Origin: Bacteroidales bacterium
GTDB lineage: Bacteria > Bacteroidota > Bacteroidia > Bacteroidales > UBA932
DNA: 64,000 bases
NCBI GenBank assembly: GCA_023227835.1
Contig: JALOCI010000012.1
Location: 1 to 64,000, forward strand
Direction: 5' to 3'
Shown piece after piece: positions 20,501 to 28,661 of this stretch (positions within the stretch are counted from its first letter, which is position 1; every line of letters begins with the position of its first letter). The position numbers and the translations under genes are program-made. Below the pieces are notes generated by a model. It ran no database searches and was not told the origin of the DNA. It was given only the letters and a program-made list of their open reading frames with translations.

Positions 20501-20912
20501 TTTCAATGACAAGGCCGTTTTAATCGGCCAGGCTGCAGACAACAACCTTCTTGAGGAGATGTATAACAGTTATTGGAGCAATCCGGGAGATGTCACATGG
20601 GTACCTAAACCTGTTCTTGACGGCGCTTATCCCGGAAATCCCATGAAGTATGATAATAACGGGGAGACTCGTATGAGTCTGATTTACGAATCCACAGATT
20701 TCATAAAGCTGAAAAATGTAAATATCAGTTACAATCTTCCGGAGAAACTGGTTAAGAAGCTTAAACTGCAGGATGCGCAAATATTTGCTAATGGATACAA
20801 TCTGTGGACAACTACCCCGTATCAGGGATATGATCCTGAATCAGTAGGTATTGACAGAGGCGTTTACCCGCAATCCAAGAGCTACAGTATAGGTATAAAG
20901 ATCAACTTTTAA
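17586..20912 (+). CDS. SusC/RagA-type TonB-dependent outer-membrane transporter with STN signalling domain
   Basis: The 1,108-residue protein has a signal peptide, then an STN domain (about residues 35-105, LTLKEAMVKITSQSGYYFVYE) that contacts FecR. Next come a carboxypeptidase-regulatory-like beta-sandwich (VFGKVTDVNNLPLPGASVEVKG), a TonB box and SusC signature region near EQIVVVGYG, a plug domain (QPLYIVDGVQI, GVVIITTKKG), and a long 22-strand barrel ending in an aromatic C-terminal residue (IKINF). It forms the TonB-driven import channel with the SusD partner 12 nt downstream. The flanking peptidase genes suggest peptides or modified amino acids rather than glycans as cargo. Confidence 0.96.
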   Translation: MKKIESHRISFVFLFLAMLLCMSGTLPAQTQKDLYNVKLDNLTLKEAMVKITSQSGYYFVYEDADIVSVPKISKEFRSSSIEQIMAECLKGTGLSFKIEKKVIYIKKEGKNSTPGKDPKKLSASEDSLYVFGKVTDVNNLPLPGASVEVKGTKNKGVVADYDGNYKLRLTDATKESTLVFNFLGMQKQEVSIDGRREINVALREMENELEQIVVVGYGVTKKKDIAGSIENISASELAKTNSQNFQKAIQGKMSGVQITSSSGIPGSSFSINIRGRGSINADTQPLYIVDGVQITNGAQNTNILTNADVMAGLNPDDIESISVLKDGASASIYGAQAANGVVIITTKKGASGKTRVSINATTGIQEIARKVPVMSGPQWAQFALLEYKNYDLYNGTNKYQDQLELFKSFGWGDDGYSNAPTTDWYDEIFRKAVVNNYQINLSGGTEKTKFYLSAGYNKTDGIIKQTGFNRKSARLNLSHEIAPWLTINTNNTFSGTVHNQSSVVGAANPARTAMFLLPGVSPRDENGEYYSDLTYGYFLYNIPQMLELNEYVGKTHNLLSANDLTIKLAKGLEFKSSYNFDLTWLNEHQFSDPRTRLGSRVNGSISANATDINKFQTEQVFTYNTTINENRLTAVAGFSYSSYQYHMIGAEANGVSSPDLKLLSSAATPIATTESYSEWKMAGFFGRASYAIRDKYILTGTVRYDGSSRFGTDNLWGLFPSISFAWRMKEEKFFKDIDWLNDLKIRASYGVTGNASIGDYVSARLYAANSAYGGSSGIIPSSIGNQKLTWEKKHSKNIGITAGIFKGRISTNIDFYRDDTKDLLYYRVIPQTTGFSEIPSNMGGVRNHGLDLQLNVVSFDSDNFSWETSFNLSWCKNEITELQDGLDELGQYKVGKPITSENVYRWAGVNTSDGRPMYYDKDGYITYNPTLEDRVWTKGSDPTFFGGIDNTFRWKNLTFSFFFQFQKGAVKYFNDKAVLIGQAADNNLLEEMYNSYWSNPGDVTWVPKPVLDGAYPGNPMKYDNNGETRMSLIYESTDFIKLKNVNISYNLPEKLVKKLKLQDAQIFANGYNLWTTTPYQGYDPESVGIDRGVYPQSKSYSIGIKINF

Positions 20913-20924
20913 AAACTTCATGAA

Positions 20925-22355
20925 ATGAAAACTATAAAGCTATTTACATTAATATCACTGCTTCTGGTTTTGAATTCATGTGATTCTTTACTGGATGTTG
21001 ACACGAAACACGCATTGCCGCAGGAAAAGATTAAGACCGTTGCCGGCTGCGAGAGCCTTATCATAGGGGTATATGACTTATTGCAGGATCCTTATTATTC
21101 AGGGAGAGACCTTATATGTATCCCTGATGTAATGGGTGATAACTGTGAGCCATCTCCGAGTTCTACAAAATATTCGGAACAATATAATTTCCAGCCATAT
21201 TACAATATGGATATCTGGGAGTCTGCATACAAGCAGATAGGAGCTTTAAATGAAGCTATTCTTTATCTGTCAGAACTGGAGCAGACCGGGAAGGTGAAAT
21301 CTCTCACCGGCGAGGCGCTTTTTCTGAGAGCCTACAACTACTTCAATCTGGCAATTATCTACAGCCGTGTTCCCGGTCATCTTGTGGACAACTTCAATCT
21401 ATGCGTACCACTATTGATAAAACCATTTTTCAATGAAGGAGGAAGCATTACCGTGCAGGCTTCAGTAAAGAGGGCTACGGTAGATGCTGTCTGGGAACAG
21501 ATATTGCTTGATCTTAACAATGCCTTTACAATGTTGGAGAACAATGACAGCGGATTACACCCATTCAGGATTTCAGCTGTTGCAGTTAAGGCTCTCCAGT
21601 CACGTGTGTTCTTGTACAAGGGCGATTGGGCAAATACAATTCTGGCTGCCGATTATGTTATTTCAAAATCTTCAGTAGGGTTATATGATGGAAAATATAC
21701 AGATATCTTCTCTGACGGAAAAGAGTCTTTATGGCAGTTGCATTATAATGTTACAGAAAATCTGGCCTCTACATCTCTTCACTCTACATACGGTACTGTT
21801 GACAACGGTGCGAGAGATGCTGAAGGTTTTGGTGACGGCACTGGTGCAGGTGATGCACAGCTCTCGGTTACAGCTGACTTTATGGATCTGATTGATCAGG
21901 AAAAGGATACAAGATTTCAGGCCCTTAGAAAGGTTCATTACTATGGCCAGGATCTTTGGTGGACAACAAAGTTTAACAGCTGGGGAGGAGTATTCGGATT
22001 GGATGACATCCCTCTTCTGAGAATATCTGAAGTGTACCTGAACAGAGCTGAGGCTTATGCACATCAGACGTCATACACATTGGCAAGGAGTGACCTGAAT
22101 CTTCTGATGAACAAGAGAGGTCTTGCAAATACTGATGTTTCGAATTCAGAACTGCTGGATGAGATATTGCTACAGAGGAGAATTGAGCTTGCTTTTGAAG
22201 GTCACAGATTTTTTGATATGAAGAGACTGGGAAGGGATATCCCAAGGGCTAACGGAATGGCTGCCATACCTTACGAGGATTACCGTGTGGTTGCTCCTAT
22301 AAGCACTACGGAAATGGATGTAAACAAGGAACTTGTAAATAATCCCGGATATTAA
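20925..22355 (+). CDS. SusD/RagB family nutrient-binding outer-membrane lipoprotein
   Basis: The 476-residue product begins with a lipoprotein signal (LISLLLVLNSC, Cys19) and has the SusD features: an N-terminal TPR-like helical scaffold (GEALFLRAYNYFNLAIIYSRVP) and the C-terminal RagB/SusD signature with LLRISEVYLNRAEAYA and RRIELAFEGHRFFDMKRLG. SusD forms the lid over the SusC channel and delivers substrate. It sits 12 nt after susC and 27 nt before the next lipoprotein gene, so the three are one transcription unit. Confidence 0.96.
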   Translation: MKTIKLFTLISLLLVLNSCDSLLDVDTKHALPQEKIKTVAGCESLIIGVYDLLQDPYYSGRDLICIPDVMGDNCEPSPSSTKYSEQYNFQPYYNMDIWESAYKQIGALNEAILYLSELEQTGKVKSLTGEALFLRAYNYFNLAIIYSRVPGHLVDNFNLCVPLLIKPFFNEGGSITVQASVKRATVDAVWEQILLDLNNAFTMLENNDSGLHPFRISAVAVKALQSRVFLYKGDWANTILAADYVISKSSVGLYDGKYTDIFSDGKESLWQLHYNVTENLASTSLHSTYGTVDNGARDAEGFGDGTGAGDAQLSVTADFMDLIDQEKDTRFQALRKVHYYGQDLWWTTKFNSWGGVFGLDDIPLLRISEVYLNRAEAYAHQTSYTLARSDLNLLMNKRGLANTDVSNSELLDEILLQRRIELAFEGHRFFDMKRLGRDIPRANGMAAIPYEDYRVVAPISTTEMDVNKELVNNPGY

Positions 22356-22382
22356 TTATAACTCATACTTATACTCAAGAAA

Positions 22383-23426
22383 ATGAAAAAATCAATATCA
22401 ATAATAGGCAATTTATTCCTTGCTGCTATACTGCTCTTCTCTTGCCAGAAAGAGGATTGGACATACAAAGGTCCGCAGTATTATGAATTCAGCGCTTCTG
22501 CGAATAAACAGGGAACAATAAGCAATATCCTCCAGAAAGAGAACAATAAAATTGGACTGGATTCGATTTGTGTACAGATAATCAAACCAGCTGAGGGTGA
22601 TATAACAGTAAACTACGAGATTGTAAATCGTCTTTTTTACCTTACAGATAAAGACAGATATGTTGAGGAACTTCCGGAAGGAACAGATATCGCTGTTGTT
22701 GACACAGTATACACTACAGCTGTAATAGGGCGAGACTATGAAATCCTGACATCCGAAGGACAGACTTTCACTCAGTCAACAATGGCCGGTTCGCTGGTTA
22801 TACCGCGGGGGGAGTATTTCGGATATATCCAGATCAGAATGCTGAAGAAGGCTGGAAACAATTTTTATGTGGTGCTTAAAGACTCGCCTGATACTAAGGC
22901 AAACAAGCCGACATCCATTCTCAATTATAAACTTGCTCCTGACAGAGTGTTCTATTTCCAGGAGACTTTCCTCGAAGAGATTCCACAGACATGGACTCTT
23001 TTGGATAAAGACGGGGACGGCTATAACTGGAACTACTATGATGGTGCAGCAACTTCAGATTCATGGGTGTCCGGTGGTGTGGGAGCCTTAACCCCTGAGA
23101 ATTATCTTATTTCACCTGCAATTGAGCTTGGTAACACGACTGATGCCATACTGCTTACATTCGAAGTGGCTGCCGGTGATACAGATTACCCGGAGGAGAA
23201 TTACAGAGTTATAATCTCGGAGAATCCTATCACACTTGCAAACTGCAGACAGGCTACAATTCTGCGGGATTGGACAGAGCTTGATGAGACCTATGGCGAT
23301 TTCAAGCCTCAGACGATAGATTTGACAGCTTATAAAGGAAAGAAGGTATATGTCGGTTTTATTCATGGAAATTGTACAGACTGTTATTACTTCTTACTCA
23401 GAAATGTAAAAGTTTATGGACAGTAA
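22383..23426 (+). CDS. cleaved-adhesin / choice-of-anchor J domain lipoprotein
   Basis: The 347-residue protein carries a lipoprotein signal (LFLAAILLFSC, Cys21). The first half resembles the DUF4843-like lipoproteins that follow susD in peptide-related loci. The second half is a jelly-roll of the cleaved-adhesin (choice-of-anchor J) type: FYFQETFLEEIPQTWTLLD, GDGYNWNYYDG, SWVSGG, ENYLISPAIEL and a terminal FLLRNVKVYG. Such proteins are surface-exposed binders, and the position third after susC and susD suggests a surface substrate-binding role. Ligand unknown. Confidence 0.85.
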   Translation: MKKSISIIGNLFLAAILLFSCQKEDWTYKGPQYYEFSASANKQGTISNILQKENNKIGLDSICVQIIKPAEGDITVNYEIVNRLFYLTDKDRYVEELPEGTDIAVVDTVYTTAVIGRDYEILTSEGQTFTQSTMAGSLVIPRGEYFGYIQIRMLKKAGNNFYVVLKDSPDTKANKPTSILNYKLAPDRVFYFQETFLEEIPQTWTLLDKDGDGYNWNYYDGAATSDSWVSGGVGALTPENYLISPAIELGNTTDAILLTFEVAAGDTDYPEENYRVIISENPITLANCRQATILRDWTELDETYGDFKPQTIDLTAYKGKKVYVGFIHGNCTDCYYFLLRNVKVYGQ

Positions 23427-24540
23427 TATGGAAAAGAGAGTATTGGACGAAAGGCTCAGGCAGATATTTGTTGAATTGACATCAATTGACGCAACTTCAG
23501 GGAAGGAGTCAGCTGTGGCTGACTATATCATCCGCTTTGTCAGTAATTTAGGTTTAAAAAGTTATAGGGATAATGCTGAAGAGTTATCCGGTGGAAATTC
23601 AGGAAATGTAATTGTTGAGATACTGGGCGGTGGTGAGTACCTGCTTGCCTCACACATGGACACACCGAGGTCAACTGCAGGTCTGAAGCATCAGTTTAAA
23701 GATGACAGAATTACTTCTGATGGGACAACTCCGTTAGGTGTGGATGATCGTGGCGGTCTTTCGTCAATACTCTTTGCTCTTGAAAGAGCGGTTGAAAACA
23801 AAACGCTCAAACCATGTACACTTCTTTTTACCGTCTGTGAAGAGACAACCCTTGCCGGATCCCTCTATTTTAAACCGGATCCGGATCTTAAATACGGTTT
23901 TATCTTCGACTCTTATATGACTCCCGGATATTTCGTCACAAGGACATGCGGAGCAATAAATTTTGAACTTATTATAAAAGGAAAGTCATCGCATGCCGGT
24001 ATCTCTCCGGAAAAGGGTATTAATGCAATCATGGTTTCGGCCGAAGCTATGACAAACTTTCCTTTTGGAAGGATTGACGAGGTTACAACTGCAAACATCG
24101 GAAGCGTTAACGGAGGAACAAATACAAATGTCGTATGTGACGAGGTTGTGCTGAAAGGGGAACTCAGGACAGATTTTGTGTCTCATGGTGAGGAGCTTAT
24201 GGGAAAAATCCTGGCTGATTTCACAGATGTATGTGAAAAACATGGAGCATCAATGGAGTCGAAATATTTCTGGGATTTTTTACCATACAATATCACAGAG
24301 GAGGATATGCCATACATACATTTTTCTCAGGTGGCAGAATCCATTGGTATAGAGTCTTTTCCGGCCAAGTCAATGGGTGGAAGCGATGCTAATTCTCTCA
24401 ATGCAAAAGGTATAAAGACCATTAATTTGGGAGTGGGGGCACAAAATCCACATGGTAACGATGAGTTTATCCTTTATGAAGATCTTAGCAATGCATCAAT
24501 GATTGCATATCAATTACTAACAACAGAAATAAAAAAATAA
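23416..24540 (+). CDS. M20 family metallopeptidase (tripeptidase PepT-like)
   Basis: The 374-residue protein has the co-catalytic zinc ligands of the M20 family: His80 and Asp82 in ASHMDTPRS, Asp110 in GVDDRGG, and catalytic Glu142 with Glu143 in CEETTLAG. Further zinc residues lie near SMGGSDANSLNAKG. It has no signal peptide, so it acts in the cytoplasm on imported di- or tripeptides. Its ATG overlaps the lipoprotein stop by 11 nt; an alternative ATG at 23428 would remove the overlap. The next gene begins 1 nt after its stop. Substrate could be ordinary tripeptides or iso-peptides. Confidence 0.9.
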   Translation: MDSNMEKRVLDERLRQIFVELTSIDATSGKESAVADYIIRFVSNLGLKSYRDNAEELSGGNSGNVIVEILGGGEYLLASHMDTPRSTAGLKHQFKDDRITSDGTTPLGVDDRGGLSSILFALERAVENKTLKPCTLLFTVCEETTLAGSLYFKPDPDLKYGFIFDSYMTPGYFVTRTCGAINFELIIKGKSSHAGISPEKGINAIMVSAEAMTNFPFGRIDEVTTANIGSVNGGTNTNVVCDEVVLKGELRTDFVSHGEELMGKILADFTDVCEKHGASMESKYFWDFLPYNITEEDMPYIHFSQVAESIGIESFPAKSMGGSDANSLNAKGIKTINLGVGAQNPHGNDEFILYEDLSNASMIAYQLLTTEIKK

Positions 24541-24541
24541 A

Positions 24542-25405
24542 ATGAACAAAATATCTATGCTTTTTGCAATAATTCTCTTATTGCATTTCACATCCTGTAC
24601 CCAAAATAAGAAGTCAGATCTGGAATATCTTCCCGAGAAAATTGACTCAAAAGGAACTTTAGTTATTGAAGGGGGTGGTGACAGAATAGAGGTGATTTTA
24701 AAAACAATAATCAAATATGGAGGGGGAGATAGTGCAAAACTTCTTGTCGTTCCTTTTGCCAGCGGAGTTGCCGAGGAGACAGGGATTAAACAGAGTGCAG
24801 AGTTCAGAGATCTTGGCTGTACTAATTCGGATTATATCTTTTGTTCTAAGGATAGTGTCGATTCTCCGGAAAGTCTTGCTAAACTGGATGGTGTAACTGC
24901 TATATTTTTCTCCGGAGGAGATCAGGTTATTCTAAGTGATTACCTTGAAGGAACAAAATTTCTGGAAAAAATAAGGGAGATTTATAAAAACGGAGGAGTT
25001 ATCAGCGGAACAAGTGCCGGTGCGGCAATTATGAGCAGGATAATGCTTACCGGAACCAGTGCAAGCGATACCTCCGACATGCCGGAATTCAATTATATTA
25101 AAGAGAATGATGTAATAACAGCACCGGGATTTGCTTTCCTAAACAATATCATAATTGACCAGCATTTCATAACAAGAAAAAGACAGGTCAGATTGATAAA
25201 TGTACTGCTGGATAACCCGGGATACAGAGGAATTGGTATAGATGAGGAGGCTGCGATTGTTGTAAAACCAGATAATACAATGGAGGTTATCGGTACAAAC
25301 AGAGTGATGGTTTTTGAACCATACAAGCCGGATGAAAAGACTAATGGTGCCGTTAATAGTTTCAAGCTTACACTCCTCTCTCCCGGTGATAAGTATAATT
25401 TCTAA
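24542..25405 (+). CDS. cyanophycinase-like S51 serine peptidase, lipoprotein
   Basis: The 287-residue protein belongs to the S51/class I glutaminase-like fold. It has GGDQ (125-128), the nucleophile elbow GTSAGAA with Ser158, and the DQHFITRKRQ-type segment that supplies the catalytic His and substrate Arg contacts in cyanophycinases. A lipobox-like signal (LLLHFTSC, Cys19) would place it on the membrane facing outward. True cyanophycinases cleave the Asp-Arg polymer to beta-Asp-Arg dipeptides; others in the family remove N-terminal Asp or cleave unknown beta-linked peptides. It sits between the M20 peptidase and the YfcC transporter genes. Confidence 0.85.
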   Translation: MNKISMLFAIILLLHFTSCTQNKKSDLEYLPEKIDSKGTLVIEGGGDRIEVILKTIIKYGGGDSAKLLVVPFASGVAEETGIKQSAEFRDLGCTNSDYIFCSKDSVDSPESLAKLDGVTAIFFSGGDQVILSDYLEGTKFLEKIREIYKNGGVISGTSAGAAIMSRIMLTGTSASDTSDMPEFNYIKENDVITAPGFAFLNNIIIDQHFITRKRQVRLINVLLDNPGYRGIGIDEEAAIVVKPDNTMEVIGTNRVMVFEPYKPDEKTNGAVNSFKLTLLSPGDKYNF

Positions 25406-25443
25406 AATTTAACTACTTTAGTATTATCTAAAACTAAATCGAA

Positions 25444-27048
25444 ATGGCGCATCTAAAGAAGATTCCACACACATTTGTAATAATCGGCTTTCTTATATTT
25501 GTCTGCGGAATACTCACATGGTTTGTTCCGGCAGGACAATTTGAATACGAGAAAAAAGATGTTAACGGGGTGACACGGGATGTCATTGTCAACAACTCAT
25601 ATCATGTTGTTGAGTCATCGCCTCAGACCTGGCAAATATTCGGATCACTTTTGGAGGGTTTTAAAAAACAAGCCGGCATTATTGCATTTGTACTTATTAT
25701 CGGCGGAGCTTTCCAGATACTGAACAGTAGCCGGGCGATTGACTTTGGAATTCTCTCTTTTCTAGAGAAATCGGGACACCTTGAAAAGAGATGGATATTC
25801 AGGAAACTCGGGGTGAACAACATGGTGATAATATTGTCAATGACCATTTTCAGCTTATTTGGGGCTGTTTTCGGGATGAGTGAGGAGACTTTGGCCTTTG
25901 TGATTATATTCGTCCCTCTGGCAATCTCTATGGGCTATGACTCTATCACAGGATTGCTGATGGTCTATGTCGCTGCTCATATGGGTTTCTCGGGGGCCAT
26001 AATCAATCCGTTTACAATAGGGATAGCACAGGGATTATCAGGATTACAGCTCTTTTCCGGATTTGAGTACAGGTTGGTTGTCTGGATTATCCTTACGGCA
26101 TTGATAATAACTGTTACTTTGATTTATGCATCTAAGGTGAAGAAAAATCCGAGATTCTCTCCCATGTATGAGCTGGACGAATATTGGAGGAATAGGGAGA
26201 TGGAGGCAGTAAAGGTGGATTTTGCAACAAAAACCCCTGTTTCTGCCTGGATTGCATTCGCAATGACTACAATTGTGCTGGTGTTATTCTCAATAGATCA
26301 TCCTATTACAACAATCAGTCTTGGCGGGGCAAATGTCACATTCATCTGTTTACCTGTTCTGACAGCTTTGTTTGCTATTACAGGATTCCTGACTCTTAGA
26401 AAATCATATCTGTTCTTTATTCTTAATATTCTGGGTTTCACAATTGTCTTTCTTGTTGTCGGGGTTTTAGGATACGGATGGTATCTTTCGGAGATATCAG
26501 CACTATTTCTGGCTATGGGAATAATATCCGGCATAGCTATGGGATCAGGTGCAAATACAATCGTAAAGGAGTTTATAACCGGGACCAAGGACATACTTAC
26601 AGCTGCCTTGATTGTAGGATTAGCAGGAGGCATCATCCAGGTGCTGACAGAGGGAAAAATTATGGATACAATACTCTACTCGCTCTCATCTACAATGGAG
26701 GGAACAGGAAAAGGGGCTACTGTCTCAATAATGTATTTCATCCAGACAGTCATAAATGTCTTCATACCTTCCGGTTCTGCAAAAGCAGCCCTTACCATGC
26801 CTATTATGGCACCATTCTCTGATGTTATCGGGCTCTCCAGACAGGCAACTGTAATGGCATTCCAGTTCGGGGACGGGTTTACTAACATGATTACCCCTAC
26901 ATCCGCAGTACTTATTGGTGCTCTTGGCATAGCTAGGATTCCTTATGAGGTGTGGATAAAGTGGTTTTGGAAAATTTTGCTGGCATTTATGATTCTTGGT
27001 TTAATCCTGCTAATGCCTACCGTATATATGCAACTAAATGGATTTTAG
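25444..27048 (+). CDS. YfcC family membrane transporter (DcuC-related)
   Basis: The 534-residue protein is very hydrophobic with about 12-13 membrane helices. It opens with the family-typical PHTFVIIGFLIF...LTWFVPAGQFEY and contains FGAVFGMSEETLAF, NPFTIGIAQGLSGL and the C-terminal signature FIPSGSAKAALTMPIMAP, GDGFTNMITPTS. YfcC/DcuC proteins move dicarboxylates, short peptides or basic amino acids across the inner membrane. In this locus it is the likely inner-membrane step for products released by the surface peptidases. Gaps of 38 nt before and 64 nt after suggest co-transcription. Confidence 0.92.
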   Translation: MAHLKKIPHTFVIIGFLIFVCGILTWFVPAGQFEYEKKDVNGVTRDVIVNNSYHVVESSPQTWQIFGSLLEGFKKQAGIIAFVLIIGGAFQILNSSRAIDFGILSFLEKSGHLEKRWIFRKLGVNNMVIILSMTIFSLFGAVFGMSEETLAFVIIFVPLAISMGYDSITGLLMVYVAAHMGFSGAIINPFTIGIAQGLSGLQLFSGFEYRLVVWIILTALIITVTLIYASKVKKNPRFSPMYELDEYWRNREMEAVKVDFATKTPVSAWIAFAMTTIVLVLFSIDHPITTISLGGANVTFICLPVLTALFAITGFLTLRKSYLFFILNILGFTIVFLVVGVLGYGWYLSEISALFLAMGIISGIAMGSGANTIVKEFITGTKDILTAALIVGLAGGIIQVLTEGKIMDTILYSLSSTMEGTGKGATVSIMYFIQTVINVFIPSGSAKAALTMPIMAPFSDVIGLSRQATVMAFQFGDGFTNMITPTSAVLIGALGIARIPYEVWIKWFWKILLAFMILGLILLMPTVYMQLNGF

Positions 27049-27112
27049 TTTATAATATTCTTAATCAGTTAATTAATAAATAATGGCAAATATTATTTTG
27101 CCAAATTTAAAG

Positions 27113-28636
27113 ATGAAAAAATTTCCTCTTTTAGCTTTAGCTTTGTCAATTTCAATTTCTATTTTCAGCAATCAATCTATGAATGCACAGAGCAGGCAAC
27201 CTAAAACGCCTGCAGAGGCAAGAGATTTCAGAGAGGTCTCTAAATACTCAGAAATGGTGGAGTATATCCATCAACTTGACAAATCCTCAGACATCCTTAC
27301 TGTTGAAAAGATCGGAGAATCGGTAAAGGGGCGCGACCTGTTCATGCTCAAATTCTCGAACTCTGATTTTGGAGAAGACAAAGGAAAAATCAGAGTGCTC
27401 ATACATGCTCAACAACATGGAAATGAGCAATCAGGAAAGGAGGGAGCGCTCCTTCTGGCTCAAGAATTGACAAAACCTGAAAATGCTGATATTTTCAAAT
27501 ATATTGATCTTGCTTTGATTCCTCAGGTCAATCCTGACGGGTCAGAGCTGAATAGCCGCCGTAACGGTAACGGCATGGATCTGAACAGAAACCATCTTAT
27601 CATGACAGAGCCTGAGGTGGTTGCGTTACACAAGATATTCGACAAATATCAATTTGAGGTAACAATGGATGTTCATGAGTATTACCCTTATGGTGAGACT
27701 TGGAAGAATTTCGGATACAGGACCAATTCGGATATTCTTGTCGGCTTCAATACACATCCCTCAATTTCGGAATCTATCAGACAATATCAACAGAAAAAGA
27801 TAAAGCCATACTACTCTGCATTTCTTACATCAAGGGGTGTCTCTAACGCAATGTACAGTCCCGGAGGGCCTCCTGAGCAGGATTATATCAGGTACAGTAC
27901 ATTCGATATAAACGACGGACGCCAGAGTTACGGGATTCAAAATACATTCTCTTTCATTCAGGAGGGTATGAACGGAGTTGACGCACTGGTTGACAATCTG
28001 GCGCATCGTGCACGTTCACAGTTTTACGGGATGCTTGCCTTACTCAGATTTGTATCTGAAAATCATTCAGAAATGAAGGAGTTAGTAGCCAAGGAGAGGA
28101 GAATTGAAAATATTGCTGTTTCTGAAGTTCCTCTTCAGATGGAGCACTTTCCTGACGGAACCAGACTGGAACTTCCTGTTTATTCTTATGCGACAGACAG
28201 AGATTCGGTTATTGTCGTCAATGATTTCAGACCGGTGGTAAAGCCGACCCTGACAATCAGCAGACCATGCGGTTATCTGTTCCCGAAAAGTCATCAGGAT
28301 CTCATTGATTGGGCCTTCAGGCACGGTTTAGAGGTAAAACCTTTAAAGAAGGATAAAAACATCATGTTTGAACAGTTGATTGTCAACGAGATAGACTCGA
28401 TTGATTTTGAGAGAGATACAATCGCAATTCCGCAGGTCAGTGTGCAAAAGATAGAGCCAAAAACGATTAACCTGGAAGAGTATATTTTCATTCCTACCTC
28501 TCAGTTGAAGGGTAATATGCTCATAACGGCAATCGAGCCTCAATCTGAACTTGGACTTGCGACATACAGCCAGTTCGCCTATCTGATGAAGGCGCAGTCT
28601 ATCTATCCTGTAATCAGAGTAAGGTCAAACAGATAA
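27113..28636 (+). CDS. M14 family zinc carboxypeptidase, secreted
   Basis: I start at 27113 because the product then begins with a clean signal peptide (MKKFPLLALALSISIS); an in-frame ATG at 27083 adds ten residues. The M14 fold is shown by the zinc-site motif QQHGNEQ (HxxE), NPDGSELNSRRNGNGMDLNR with the substrate-binding Asn/Arg pair, and the distal zinc His in MDVHEYYP. A candidate catalytic Glu lies in FSFIQEG. A C-terminal domain of about 180 residues lacks a recognised family. It would remove C-terminal residues from peptides in the periplasm or outside. It follows the transporter and precedes the racemase gene by 25 nt. Confidence 0.9.
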   Translation: MKKFPLLALALSISISIFSNQSMNAQSRQPKTPAEARDFREVSKYSEMVEYIHQLDKSSDILTVEKIGESVKGRDLFMLKFSNSDFGEDKGKIRVLIHAQQHGNEQSGKEGALLLAQELTKPENADIFKYIDLALIPQVNPDGSELNSRRNGNGMDLNRNHLIMTEPEVVALHKIFDKYQFEVTMDVHEYYPYGETWKNFGYRTNSDILVGFNTHPSISESIRQYQQKKIKPYYSAFLTSRGVSNAMYSPGGPPEQDYIRYSTFDINDGRQSYGIQNTFSFIQEGMNGVDALVDNLAHRARSQFYGMLALLRFVSENHSEMKELVAKERRIENIAVSEVPLQMEHFPDGTRLELPVYSYATDRDSVIVVNDFRPVVKPTLTISRPCGYLFPKSHQDLIDWAFRHGLEVKPLKKDKNIMFEQLIVNEIDSIDFERDTIAIPQVSVQKIEPKTINLEEYIFIPTSQLKGNMLITAIEPQSELGLATYSQFAYLMKAQSIYPVIRVRSNR

Positions 28637-28661
28637 AAAATAATCTTAAATAATTATTAAC

